A stretch of 64,000 bases of DNA, from contig NZ_JBGBPY010000001.1 in the NCBI RefSeq assembly GCF_041107455.1, forward strand, positions 372,001-436,000, in the 5' to 3' direction. This stretch comes from Rhodanobacter humi (lineage in GTDB: Bacteria; Pseudomonadota; Gammaproteobacteria; Xanthomonadales; Rhodanobacteraceae). The first letter of the stretch is position 1. Each line of letters begins with the position of its first letter. Positions 20,230-29,134 of this stretch are shown piece by piece. The notes below the pieces were generated by a model that saw only the letters and a list, made by a program, of their open reading frames with translations, searched no databases and was not told where the DNA came from. A program made the position numbers and the translations under genes.

Positions 20230-21504
20230 ATGAAATTCCTGTTTCGCCTGCTGCTGGCCTCGCTGGCGGCATTCAGCGCCGGTTGCGCCACGCAGCCACC
20301 CGCGGCCTCCGCGCCAGCCGCCAGCGCAAGCGCCGCGCGTCCCGCGCCGCTGCTGCTGATCTCGATCGACGGCTATCGCGCGGACTACCTCGCCCGCGGC
20401 CTCACGCCCACGCTGGCGATGCTGGCGAAGAACGGCGTGCATGCCGACGCGATGCAGCCTGCGTTCCCCTCGCTGACCTTCCCGAACCACTACACCCTGG
20501 TCACCGGCCTGTACCCGGACCACCACGGCATCGTCAACAACACGATGCTCGACCCCGCGCTGGGCAAGTTCTCGCTGGGCAACCGCGAGGCGGTGAGCGA
20601 CGGCCGCTGGTGGGCCGAAGGCACGCCGATCTGGGAGACCGCCGACGCGCACGGCCTGCGCACCGCCACCATGTTCTGGCCCGGCAGCGAGGCCGACATC
20701 CGCGGCAGGCACCCCGACTACTGGAAGCCCTACGACGGCAAGGTGACGCCCGACCAGCGCGTGGACCAGGTGCTGGCCTGGCTGGACCTGCCGGCCCAGC
20801 AGCGGCCGGGTTTCCTCACCTTGTACTTCGACGAGGTCGACCATGCCGGCCACGACCACGGCCCGGATTCGCCCGAGGTGGACCAGGCGCTGCGCGACAC
20901 CGACGCCGCGCTGGCGCGGCTGGTGGATGGCCTCAAGCAGCGCGGCCTGTTCGACCGGATCAACCTGATCGTGCTCGCCGACCACGGCATGGCCAGCGTG
21001 CCGCTGGAAAACAGCGTGCTGATCGAGCAGCTGATCCCGCTGGACGCGGTGAACACCGTCAGCCTCGGCGTGCTCGCCGGCTTCAACCCGAAGCCGGGCC
21101 ACGACTTCGCCGCGATCGAGCGCCGGCTGGAGCAACCGCAGCAACACATGCGCTGCTGGGACAAGACGCGCATCCCGGCCCGCCTCCACTACGGCAGCAA
21201 CCCGCGCGTGCCGCAGCTGGTGTGCCTCGCCGACACCGGCTGGCGCATCACCACCGCCGAGCACCTGGCGAAGCGCAAAGGCCACATCAGCCTCGGCGAC
21301 CATGGCTACGACAACGCCGACCCGCTGATGCGCGCGCTGTTCGTGGCGCACGGCCCGGCGTTCCGCGCCGGCCTGCGCGTGCCCGAGTTCCCGAACGTGG
21401 ACGTCTATCCGCTGATGACCCGCCTGCTCGGCCTCCCCGCCGCCGCGAACGACGGCGATTACGAGGCGGTGAAGGGGATGCTCAAGGCAGGGATTCGAGA
21501 TTAG
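20230..21504 (+). CDS. Ectonucleotide pyrophosphatase/phosphodiesterase-type lipoprotein
   Basis: 424 residues. The N-terminus is a lipoprotein signal (LLLASLAAFSAGC). The catalytic domain belongs to the alkaline phosphatase superfamily NPP family: LLLISIDGYRADYL (metal Asp), FPSLTFPNHYTLVTGLYPDHHGIVNN (nucleophile Thr), YFDEVDHAGHDHGPDSPEV and NLIVLADHGMASV, with a late GDHGYDN. It hydrolyses phosphodiester or pyrophosphate bonds, probably in the periplasm. Its last residues (GIRD) are encoded by an intergenic repeat that provides the TAG stop. Confidence 0.9.
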   Translation: MKFLFRLLLASLAAFSAGCATQPPAASAPAASASAARPAPLLLISIDGYRADYLARGLTPTLAMLAKNGVHADAMQPAFPSLTFPNHYTLVTGLYPDHHGIVNNTMLDPALGKFSLGNREAVSDGRWWAEGTPIWETADAHGLRTATMFWPGSEADIRGRHPDYWKPYDGKVTPDQRVDQVLAWLDLPAQQRPGFLTLYFDEVDHAGHDHGPDSPEVDQALRDTDAALARLVDGLKQRGLFDRINLIVLADHGMASVPLENSVLIEQLIPLDAVNTVSLGVLAGFNPKPGHDFAAIERRLEQPQQHMRCWDKTRIPARLHYGSNPRVPQLVCLADTGWRITTAEHLAKRKGHISLGDHGYDNADPLMRALFVAHGPAFRAGLRVPEFPNVDVYPLMTRLLGLPAAANDGDYEAVKGMLKAGIRD

Positions 21505-21748
21505 GGATTCGAGGTTCGGGGTTCGGGAGAGCGGCATCTCGCGAGCTTCGGCTTTCCCGTACCTGATTAGCGACGACACTCAGCCAGTGATTCCGTTCGC
21601 ACTGAGCGTAGCTTGCGATAGCAAGCGAAGTCGAAGCGCCCAACGGTGACCACCCTTCGACTTCGGCCCTGCGGGCCTACGCTCAGGGCGAACGGTGGAG
21701 GATCAGCTGAGCTTTGTCGCCAATCAGGTTCCCGTATCCCGAATCCCG
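21488..21748. repeat. GGGATTCG-type and inverted palindromic repeats
   Basis: This gap starts with GGGATTCGAGATTAGGGATT-like short repeats at the 3' end of the phosphodiesterase gene. It then holds an inverted pair: copy A at 21594-21638 and its diverged reverse copy at 21654-21693 (shared CGTTCGC-CTGAGCGTAG and CTTCGACTTCG), a design common in xanthomonad intergenic repeats. It ends with another GGGATTCGGGATACGGG-like stretch (read on the minus strand) abutting the MFS gene. No gene seen. Confidence 0.75.
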
Positions 21749-21752
21749 GCCT

Positions 21753-23033
21753 CTACCCCATCGCGCCCTTGCTCATCGGCGTGGGCGGCGTAGGCACGTT
21801 CACCAGCGGCTGCAGCCGCACCAGCCCCAGCGCGATCGCGAGGCCGGCCAGCACCAGCGCCCCGACGAATGCGGCCACGCCATTCCAGCCGTGCGCGGCA
21901 TAGAACAGCCCGCCGCTGGCGCCGGCCACGCTGGAGCCCATGTAGTAGCAGAACAGGTACATCGACGAGGCTTGCGCCTTCGCCGCGCCGGCGCGCCGGC
22001 CCACCCAGCTGCTGACGATGGAATGGCCGCCGAAGAAGCCGAACGTGATCGCCACGATGCCCAGCATGATCAGCCACAGCGACGCGGCGAGCGTCAGCAG
22101 CACGCCGACCAGCATCAGCGCGAGCGCGGTCCACAGCACCTTGCGCCGACCCAGCTTCCCCGCGAGATGGCCCATCCATGCCGAGCTGAAGGTGCCGATC
22201 AGGTAGATGCCGAAGATCAGGCCCACCACGGCCTGACTGAGGTTGTACGGCGGCGCCAGCAGGCGGTAGCCGAGATAGTTGTAGACGGTGACGAAGGCGC
22301 CGAGCAGCAGGAAACCCTCGATGAACAGCCACGGCAGACCGTGGTCGTGAAACATGCCGCCGAAGCGCGCGGCCAGCGCGCGCGTGGAGAGCGGCTGGCG
22401 CACGAAATGCCGCGACGGCGGCAGCGCGCGCCAGAACGCCAGCGCGCAGGCGAGGCCGATCACGCCCACCACGGCGACACCCACGCGCCAGTCGAAGAAG
22501 TCGGTGAGCACGCCGGTGACGAGCCGCCCGCCCATGCCGCCCACCGCGCTGCCGCTGATGTAGAGGCCCATGCCGAGGCCGATCGAATCGACGTGCATCT
22601 CCTCGCTGAGGTAGGTCATCGCCACCGCGGGCAGACCGCTCAGCGTGAGCCCCAGCAGGGTGCGCACCACCAGCAGCGAACCCCAGCTCGGCATCGCCGC
22701 GCTGGCCAGCACCAGCACCGCCGAGGAGAGCAGCGAGGCCACCATCACCGGCTTGCGTCCCCACGCGTCGGACAGCCCGCCCGCGAACAGCATCGCGAAC
22801 GCCAGCACGCCGGTGGTGAGCGACAGCGACATCGCCGCGCCCGCCTCGCTGACGCCGTAGTCGCGGCTGAACTCCGGCATCAGCGGCTGCACGCAATACA
22901 GCAGGCCGAACGTGGCGAGGCCCGCGGCGAACAGCGCGAGGTTGGTGCGGCGAAACGCCGGCGTGCCATGGTGGATGTAGGACGCCGCATCGGCCGGGAG
23001 ATCTGCCGGTGCCATGCCAGCTTGCTGCTTCAT
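21753..23033 (-). CDS. Major facilitator superfamily transporter (YnfM-like)
   Basis: 426 residues with twelve membrane segments. MFS motif A reads GGLSDAWGRKPVMVASL between helices 2 and 3, and a related loop GHLAGKLGRRKVLWTA occurs in the second half. The pattern YCVQPLMPEFSRDYGVSEAGAAMSLSLTTGVLAFAMLFAG resembles the YnfM-type drug/arabinose-efflux-like subgroup. Substrate unknown. Its TAG stop lies next to the repeat at 21728-21748. Confidence 0.9.
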   Translation of the reverse strand: MKQQAGMAPADLPADAASYIHHGTPAFRRTNLALFAAGLATFGLLYCVQPLMPEFSRDYGVSEAGAAMSLSLTTGVLAFAMLFAGGLSDAWGRKPVMVASLLSSAVLVLASAAMPSWGSLLVVRTLLGLTLSGLPAVAMTYLSEEMHVDSIGLGMGLYISGSAVGGMGGRLVTGVLTDFFDWRVGVAVVGVIGLACALAFWRALPPSRHFVRQPLSTRALAARFGGMFHDHGLPWLFIEGFLLLGAFVTVYNYLGYRLLAPPYNLSQAVVGLIFGIYLIGTFSSAWMGHLAGKLGRRKVLWTALALMLVGVLLTLAASLWLIMLGIVAITFGFFGGHSIVSSWVGRRAGAAKAQASSMYLFCYYMGSSVAGASGGLFYAAHGWNGVAAFVGALVLAGLAIALGLVRLQPLVNVPTPPTPMSKGAMG

Positions 23034-23087
23034 CCATCCACCCGTGACGGGAAACCGCCGGCAAGGATACGCCGGCCAACCGCGCCG

Positions 23088-23151
23088 CGTGGGTCGGGAT
23101 GCACCCCGACACCCATCAACCGTGCGCGGGTCGGGATGAATCCCGACCTAC
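23088..23151. repeat. Two GTAGGTCGGGAT palindromes
   Basis: Two units of a dyad: GGGTCGGGATGCACCCCGACACCC (split here as GGGTCGGGAT plus CACCCCGAC, 23091-23114) and GGGTCGGGATGAATCCCGACC (23128-23148). The second reaches into the TAG stop codon of the PD40 gene. Confidence 0.7.
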
Positions 23152-24128
23152 AGGGTCGCCTTGTGCGCCTCCAGCAGCGGCGTCAGCGAGACCGACCACG
23201 CGTTGAAGTTGCCGTTGTCCCACTGCTCCACGCGCTGCAGGTATTCACGCGCCTGCGCCGGCGTGTGCGGATAGTGCGCCACCGCCTCGGTGCGGTCGCT
23301 GGTGAAATACAGCGTGCGATGGTCCGGCCCCAGGTGCGGCAGGTAGTCCGTGCTGAAACCGCGCGCATCGTCGCCGGCGTAGCGGATCGCCTGCGGCTCG
23401 CCCCAGCCGTCGCCCGCGCGGAACACGATGAACAAGTGATCCTTGCTGTCGCCCGGCAGACGATGATCGCTGGCGAACACCATGAAGGAACCGTCCGGCG
23501 CGATCTCCGGGTCCACGTCGTCGTCGCCGTAATGACTGAACGCCAGCGGCTGTGCCGGCTGGTAGGCGCCGTGCGCGACATGCGACACGTACAGCCGCTT
23601 GCCCTGGCCCTTGCCCGCGTCGATGGAAAGGAAATAGATGCTGCCGTCCTGCGCGATGCTGGCCTTCCACACCGCGTTGCCGATGTTCACCGCAGCCGGC
23701 AGGCGCACGGGCTGGCCCCAGCCGGAACCGCGGCGGTCGACCCGCCACAGGTTCACCTGCTGCTGCGCCGGCGTGCTGTCCGTGCGGCGGATCGAGACGT
23801 AGACCACGCAGGAGCCGTCCGGCGAAAACTGCGGCGCAAGCTCCGGCCACGCGCCCGAGAACGACGCGATGCGCGGCGTCGACCAGCGCCCGTCCACGCG
23901 ATGCGACTCCATGATGGTGCCGCCGCCCGCGCCGCTGCGGGTGAACAGCAGCGTGTTGCCGTCGGGGCTGAAGGTGGGCGACTCGTCGTTGGCGGGGCCG
24001 GAGATCACCCCCGGCGCGAAGATCTGCGGCGCCGCCAGCACGGGCGGCGTGGCGGCCGAGGCGCCACCGGCGAAGGCCAGGCCGGCGATCAGCGCCAGCC
24101 AGGCAGGCGAACGGAACGAAGCGGGCAT
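23148..24128 (-). CDS. Exported TolB/PD40-type beta-propeller protein
   Basis: 326 residues with a signal peptide (SPAWLALIAGLAFAGGASA). Repeated propeller blades include ESPTFSPDGNTLLFTRSG, APQFSPDGSCVVYVSIRR, DPEIAPDGSFMVFASDHRLPGD and PHLGPDHRTLYFTSDRT, the PD40 motif of TolB-like proteins. Such proteins bind ligands or partners in the periplasm; no enzyme site is seen. It precedes (36 bases) nothing in its own direction except repeats; the membrane protein gene 24164-24613 lies upstream on the same strand and may share its transcript. Confidence 0.85.
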   Translation of the reverse strand: MPASFRSPAWLALIAGLAFAGGASAATPPVLAAPQIFAPGVISGPANDESPTFSPDGNTLLFTRSGAGGGTIMESHRVDGRWSTPRIASFSGAWPELAPQFSPDGSCVVYVSIRRTDSTPAQQQVNLWRVDRRGSGWGQPVRLPAAVNIGNAVWKASIAQDGSIYFLSIDAGKGQGKRLYVSHVAHGAYQPAQPLAFSHYGDDDVDPEIAPDGSFMVFASDHRLPGDSKDHLFIVFRAGDGWGEPQAIRYAGDDARGFSTDYLPHLGPDHRTLYFTSDRTEAVAHYPHTPAQAREYLQRVEQWDNGNFNAWSVSLTPLLEAHKATL

Positions 24129-24163
24129 ATCGATGCTCCGGAGCAGGATGGATGGTGTCGGCG

Positions 24164-24613
24164 TCAGTTCGCGCGCGCGGCAACGGTCCGCGCGAAGAAC
24201 GCCACGATCAGGCCGAACAGCAGCATGGCGAGCAGGTTCAGCGCGACAGGCATCGGCGCAGCCGGCGCCTTGAACGGTGCGGCGGACAGCGGCACCACCA
24301 CGTAATTCATCACCGCGTAGACCGCCACGCCGTAGGCCAGTCCCGCCGGTAGCCAACGGCGGCGCAGCCAGGCCATGCGCGTGGCGGCGGTCACGAAGAT
24401 CCCAGCGATCAGCAGCGACATCGCCCACTGCAGGGCCAGCCCCAACCAGGCGGCCGAAGCGCCATCCACGAAGGAAGCCTTGCCCAGCACGCCGCTGGCG
24501 ATCGCGTGCAGGATCACGGCAGGGTTGAGATGGCTGATCAGCGCCGCGGCGCCGATATCGATGGTGCCGGCGACGAGGCCACCGCAGAGGATGGCTAGAC
24601 CGGTCTGGTTCAT
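24164..24613 (-). CDS. Small integral membrane protein
   Basis: 149 residues with four hydrophobic segments: ILCGGLVAGTIDIGAAALISHL, LALQWAMSLLIAGIFVTAA, LAYGVAVYAVMNYVVVPLS and ALNLLAMLLFGLIVAFFA. It resembles uncharacterised membrane proteins with a GxxAGxxD first helix found in many proteobacteria; function unknown. ATG 24613 gives the natural start. Same strand as the PD40 gene, 36 bases apart. Confidence 0.78.
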   Translation of the reverse strand: MNQTGLAILCGGLVAGTIDIGAAALISHLNPAVILHAIASGVLGKASFVDGASAAWLGLALQWAMSLLIAGIFVTAATRMAWLRRRWLPAGLAYGVAVYAVMNYVVVPLSAAPFKAPAAPMPVALNLLAMLLFGLIVAFFARTVAARAN

Positions 24614-24694
24614 GCGTGGCAGTCCTCGATGCGTGGGGCAGCGCAAACCGGTGCGGTGACGCACCGGGGAAGATGCTGTGTACGCTTCGGCATC

Positions 24695-24730
24695 CGCGAA
24701 AGCCTGTGCCGGTCGTCACAGGCTTTCGCG
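24695..24730. terminator. Stem-loop downstream of the large glycosidase gene
   Basis: Perfect 14-bp stem (CGCGAAAGCCTGTG and complement) with an 8-base loop, 20 bases past the stop of the large minus-strand gene at 24750. Strong enough to end transcription or protect the mRNA, but without a clear T-run. Confidence 0.55.
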
Positions 24731-24749
24731 GGTCACGCAAGGTCGATGC

Positions 24750-27700
24750 TCAGTGCGTCGGCTCGAGTTCCAGCAGCCAGCCCTTGCCCGGCTCCACCGG
24801 GATCGCCTCGTCCGGCTTGAACGTGGCGGCGGGCTGGAAGTTCTCGACCGCGGGCGCGACCAGGCGCGCGTGCTTCGGGTCCAGCCCCAGCGCCTTCCAG
24901 TCGATCGCGAGCTTCACCTTCACTGTGGCCGGCGCCCACGAGGCCAGCGCCACCAGGGTCTTGTCGCCCTTGCGGGCGTAGCTGGTGGCGAGCACATCCT
25001 TGTTGTCGGTCTTCACCGGCGTGTCGTGCACCCACCAGCCGATCATCTCGGCCTGCTCGATGCCGAACGCATCCCACAATTTCCACAACGGGCGCGGGTC
25101 GCTGCCCTTGGACCAGCCCAGCCGGCTGGTCATGCCGAACAGCATGCCGCGCCAGGGGTTGCCGTCGTTCTGCAGCATCTCGCCCATGAGTCCATAGGGA
25201 ATGCCGGACATCTCGGTGAGCCAGTACGCGGGCGAGGTGTGCTCGTAGTCGAATTCCTCGCCGAACCACAGCCGATCGATGTACGGGAACAGGCCCATGT
25301 AGAGCAGCGCGCTGTTGATGTAGCCGTCGCGCGGGTTGTACTGGCTGGCCGAATGCAGGTCGATCAACGGATGCGGGCGATGCGCGTCCAGCACCTTGCG
25401 CACGCGCTTCATGGTGGTGCGGTCGTAGGCCACGTCGTCCAGGTACAGGCCGTCGATGCCCATGTTGCGGGCCAGCCAGTCCAGCCCTTCGACGTAGTAG
25501 TTGTGCCAGCGGCTCTGGCCGGCGTCGATCACCGCCGCGTCGCGGTTCTCCGGCACGTGCCAGGCCGCGATGTAGTCGCCATCCAGATGTTCCTGCAACC
25601 AGGAGAAGCCGCCGCCCTTGCCGCGGCTGATGACTTCGCTGCACGGCCCCGGTGCCGCCTGGCCGTCGCTGCCGATGCGGCAACCGGTGAGGCTTTCCAG
25701 CATCGGCAGCTCGGGCGCGCGGTCGGACAGCTCGCGCACGGTGTCGTAGATCTTCACCTGCATGCCCAGCGCGTGCGCCTGGTCGATGTAGGCCTTCATC
25801 TTCCTGGGTTCCAGGAAGGGATAGTTGATCCACGGGTTGATCGGCGTGGCGTGGTGGATGTTCACCACGTTCGCGCCGTCGGCCTTGATCGCGGCGAGAT
25901 CCGCGTACTTGTGGAAATAGCGCTCGGCGAAATGCTGCGCCGGCTTGATCGTCTTGAACGGCGTCACGCGCAACACGAGGTTGTAGTGCAGCGTCTGCCC
26001 CGCCGCCATCGTGCGTGCACCACTGAAGGCCTTGACCAGATAGCGCGCGCCGTCGCGCTTCAGCGTGATGCCGCCGGCGCCCGCGTTGTCCCACGAGGTC
26101 GGCATCACCAGCGGCTGATCGTGGTAGAAGTTCGTGTTGAGCGGCCGTTGGTAATGCTCGTCGCGCAGGTGGAATTCCAGGCCCGCGTTCACCGCGCCGA
26201 TCCACGCGCCGTCCTGGTTGTTCTGCACGTTCCATTTCCAGGCGAAGCTGTCCGGCGTGGCGGAACCGGTGCGGCCAAGGCCCAGCTCGTACTGCGCCAC
26301 GTCGTTCGTGAGCGGTATCTCCAGCCGGATGTCGTCAAGTTTTACCGCCTGCGTTGCGGTGAGCGCGATCGTGTAGCTGAGCGTGCCGTCCATCTCCAGG
26401 CTGGCGCTCACCTCACCCTTCAGTGGACCGGCCTGCCCCGCCACCTGCCAGTGCACCTTGCCGGGGCCGTCGGTCTGCACGTTCGGCGAACCCGCGGCGT
26501 GCAAGGCATGTGCACCGCCGACATCCTGCACCAGCAACTGCATCGGCGCGGACAGCAGCGCACGCGGCGTCTTGGCAAGACCGGTCATGCGCTCATCGAA
26601 GAAGCTGTCGATCTGCGCCGGCAGGCCGCTGGGCGCCAGCGTGACCGTGCGGCCGAGGATGCCGAGCTTCGTGCCATGCACCGTCACCGCGGTGAACGGC
26701 TTCACCAGATCGTCGTTCTGCGCCAGCGTGGAGTTGAGCCAGCGCAGGCGCGTGAGCTTGGACGGATCGTCGTCGCCGTGCGCCACCGCCGCGCCCGAGT
26801 CCACGGTGATCGCCAGCGGAACCTGCCGCGGCGATGCACCGTCCGCGCCGACCGTCAGCGTGCCGTGGTAGGTGCCGGGCTTCGCGTTCGCCGGGACATC
26901 CAGCCCCATCCACAGCGCTTGCACGCGACCCTGCACCACGTCGAGGCGATTGGCGAACGGCTTGCCCGCGTAGTCGATGCCGCCGAGGTTGAAGCAGGTG
27001 AGCCGGGCCGCCGGGATCGTCGCGCCATCCGGCCCGTGCAGGTCGCCGAAGCTCACGTGCACGTCCTGCGCTGCGCCGCGCGCCGTCCACAGGCCCACCT
27101 GGAAACTGAGGTATTCGCCGCGCAGCGCGTGGTCAGTCAGCGTGCCGCCCTCGCCGTGCTCGGCCCAGCGACCGGGGATCTGCGTGAACATGCGGATCGG
27201 GTGTTCGCGCGTTTCCGGGAACAGCAGCCACGGCTGGCCCGGATTCGCCGCCAGCAGATGCTGCAGTTCGTCCGGCGTCGCGGTGCGCTCCATGTCGGTA
27301 TAGGCGTCGAAATCGTCCACCGCCTCGTAGCCGATCACGCGCGCCTGCGGCAGCTTCGCCACGTGGCGCGGGTCGCCGAGTCCGTTCTTCTTCAGCCATG
27401 CGGCGGCGGCGGTATCCGTCGGCGTGCGGTAGGTCACCGTGGGATAGTTCGAGCGACCGCTGCCGATGTAGGGCTGGTAGTAGACCGCATAGATGCCGGC
27501 CTGCTTCGCCTCGAACGCCAGCACGCCCTCGGCCTGGTCGATGCGCTCGCGCAGCACGTTGGCCACCACCTGCCCGCCCGGGCCCACCACGATGGTGGCG
27601 ACATTCCCGGGATGGCGATCGCGCCGATGCCAGGGAATCGTCACCTGCACCGCCGCCGCGGCCTTGTCCACGGCGACGGTGTAGCGGTGGTTGCCGTACT

Positions 27701-27839
27701 GCTCGGCGTTCCAGCGCAACTGCACGCCATCGGCCAGCGTCTGCGTCTGCGCCACGGCGGCGCCGGTGCTGCCGGCAAGCAGGCCGCAGGCCAGCAGGCC
27801 GAGTGCTGCCGGATGGCGCTGGGCTCGTGGATGGCGCAT
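24750..27839 (-). CDS. Very large secreted glycosidase-like protein (DUF6067-type)
   Basis: 1029 residues. Signal peptide (ALGLLACGLLAGSTGAAVAQ), then beta-rich N-terminal domains (to about 700), and a TIM-barrel-like C-terminal half. Blocks such as NVVNIHHATPINPWINYPFLEPRKMKAYID, GLDWLARNMGIDGLYLDDVAYDRTTMKRV (Asp-Asp, likely acid/base region), HPLIDLHSASQYNPRDGYINSALLYM and LFPYIDRLWFGEEFDYE resemble the glycoside hydrolase domain family annotated as DUF6067/DUF4091-like. Likely cleaves a complex polysaccharide outside the cytoplasm; substrate unknown. A GGGGA site precedes ATG 27839. It is monocistronic with its own downstream hairpin. Confidence 0.75.
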   Translation of the reverse strand: MRHPRAQRHPAALGLLACGLLAGSTGAAVAQTQTLADGVQLRWNAEQYGNHRYTVAVDKAAAAVQVTIPWHRRDRHPGNVATIVVGPGGQVVANVLRERIDQAEGVLAFEAKQAGIYAVYYQPYIGSGRSNYPTVTYRTPTDTAAAAWLKKNGLGDPRHVAKLPQARVIGYEAVDDFDAYTDMERTATPDELQHLLAANPGQPWLLFPETREHPIRMFTQIPGRWAEHGEGGTLTDHALRGEYLSFQVGLWTARGAAQDVHVSFGDLHGPDGATIPAARLTCFNLGGIDYAGKPFANRLDVVQGRVQALWMGLDVPANAKPGTYHGTLTVGADGASPRQVPLAITVDSGAAVAHGDDDPSKLTRLRWLNSTLAQNDDLVKPFTAVTVHGTKLGILGRTVTLAPSGLPAQIDSFFDERMTGLAKTPRALLSAPMQLLVQDVGGAHALHAAGSPNVQTDGPGKVHWQVAGQAGPLKGEVSASLEMDGTLSYTIALTATQAVKLDDIRLEIPLTNDVAQYELGLGRTGSATPDSFAWKWNVQNNQDGAWIGAVNAGLEFHLRDEHYQRPLNTNFYHDQPLVMPTSWDNAGAGGITLKRDGARYLVKAFSGARTMAAGQTLHYNLVLRVTPFKTIKPAQHFAERYFHKYADLAAIKADGANVVNIHHATPINPWINYPFLEPRKMKAYIDQAHALGMQVKIYDTVRELSDRAPELPMLESLTGCRIGSDGQAAPGPCSEVISRGKGGGFSWLQEHLDGDYIAAWHVPENRDAAVIDAGQSRWHNYYVEGLDWLARNMGIDGLYLDDVAYDRTTMKRVRKVLDAHRPHPLIDLHSASQYNPRDGYINSALLYMGLFPYIDRLWFGEEFDYEHTSPAYWLTEMSGIPYGLMGEMLQNDGNPWRGMLFGMTSRLGWSKGSDPRPLWKLWDAFGIEQAEMIGWWVHDTPVKTDNKDVLATSYARKGDKTLVALASWAPATVKVKLAIDWKALGLDPKHARLVAPAVENFQPAATFKPDEAIPVEPGKGWLLELEPTH

Positions 27840-27936
27840 GGCGGTTCCCCTTGGTCGGCAATCGAAGTCCGATATGTAACCTGCCGGCCGATTTTTCGCA
27901 AGCAAACGATTTAATACGCAATAAATCGAAGGATCA

Positions 27937-28983
27937 TCAGGCACTGCGATCGCTGCGCAGCGCCCGCGTGGCCGCCTCGTCGCCAGCTGCCTCGCGCCCG
28001 CTGACCCAGCCGAACAGTGCGATGCCGACCACGATCGCCAGCGCACCCAGCGCCGCCCAACCGTGCGGCCACGCCTCGCCGAGCAGGGCCGCGCCCAGCG
28101 CCGTGGTGAACAGCAGCTCGGCCGCCTGCATCGCCTCCACCGCGGCCAGCGCGGTGGGCTGGGTGCGCACCCGATCGGTGGCGGCGAAGAACAGCACGGT
28201 GGCGATCACGCCCGAGGACAGCGCCACGCCACCGGCGAGCAGCACTTCGCGCCAACTCGGCAGGCCCACGGTGCACAGGGCGACCACGGCGAGCAGCAGC
28301 CACAGCGGCCAGCTGCACAGCGTCATGCCGAACACGCGTTGCAGCGCGTTCACCCGTTGCGCGCTGGTTTCCAGGTGCAGCAACAGCATGCGGTTGCCCA
28401 GCGGATACGCGAACGCGGCCAGCATCACCGCGCCCGCCGCGAGCCAGTCGCTCGCGCTCAGGCGGCCACGAGCATGCCCCCATTGCAGCGCGAACACACC
28501 GGCCACGATCAACGCGCCGATCGCCAGCGTGGGCCAGGCCAGCCGCCGGCGCGCGTCGCGGTAGATCAACGGCGCCAGCAGCGGGCCGGCCAGCACCGTG
28601 GTCTGGAAACTGCCCGCCACCAGCCATGCCGGCCCACTGCCCGCAGCCCAGGTCAGCGGCACGCCGAACAACACGAAGCCCACGCTGCTCCAGGTCAGCC
28701 ACGCGCGCGGATGCGCACGCAGTTCGCGCGGCAGTTCGCCCAACCCGCCGCGCCACGGCAAGGCCAGCGCCAGCAACGGCAAGGTGATGAGATAACGCAG
28801 GATCACCGCCCATGCCCAATGCCCGCCGCCGGTCACCAGACTGCGGTTGAGCACGTAGGTCATCGTGAAGAACAGCGCCGCGCACAGCGCCAGTCCCACG
28901 GCGGCGAGAGCGTTGCGGCGCATCGGCGGGTCGGCACTCCTGTTTGCGGGCTGTCGAGAAACCCTTGGGGTGATCGCGGTCAT
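27937..28983 (-). CDS. DMT/EmrE-type efflux transporter
   Basis: 348 residues with about ten membrane helices in two related halves, as in the multidrug-resistance efflux transporter family of the DMT superfamily: AALFFTMTYVLNRSLVTGGGHWAWAVILRYLITLPLL and SGVIATVLFFAATDRVRTQPTALAAVEAMQAAELLFTTALGAALLGE. Substrate unknown. ATG 28983 has a GGGGG-type site upstream; an internal ATG at 28923 would also be possible. Confidence 0.82.
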   Translation of the reverse strand: MTAITPRVSRQPANRSADPPMRRNALAAVGLALCAALFFTMTYVLNRSLVTGGGHWAWAVILRYLITLPLLALALPWRGGLGELPRELRAHPRAWLTWSSVGFVLFGVPLTWAAGSGPAWLVAGSFQTTVLAGPLLAPLIYRDARRRLAWPTLAIGALIVAGVFALQWGHARGRLSASDWLAAGAVMLAAFAYPLGNRMLLLHLETSAQRVNALQRVFGMTLCSWPLWLLLAVVALCTVGLPSWREVLLAGGVALSSGVIATVLFFAATDRVRTQPTALAAVEAMQAAELLFTTALGAALLGEAWPHGWAALGALAIVVGIALFGWVSGREAAGDEAATRALRSDRSA

Positions 28984-29134
28984 GGTCTGCCCCCATGGCA
29001 TGGCGATCAAGCCGATGCGCCTCCAGGCATTGCCGACCTGGAGTCGTCACGTCTCCCGCGCCAAGCGAGCCCACACACGTTGCGGGAGAGGATCACACGG
29101 CATCGGGCACCTGCGATGCACAGGATCGAAGCCA

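Noticed and set aside
24678-27914. 1078-residue plus-strand frame
   Set aside because: Shadow of the large glycosidase gene; composition Arg/His/Gln-rich without motifs.
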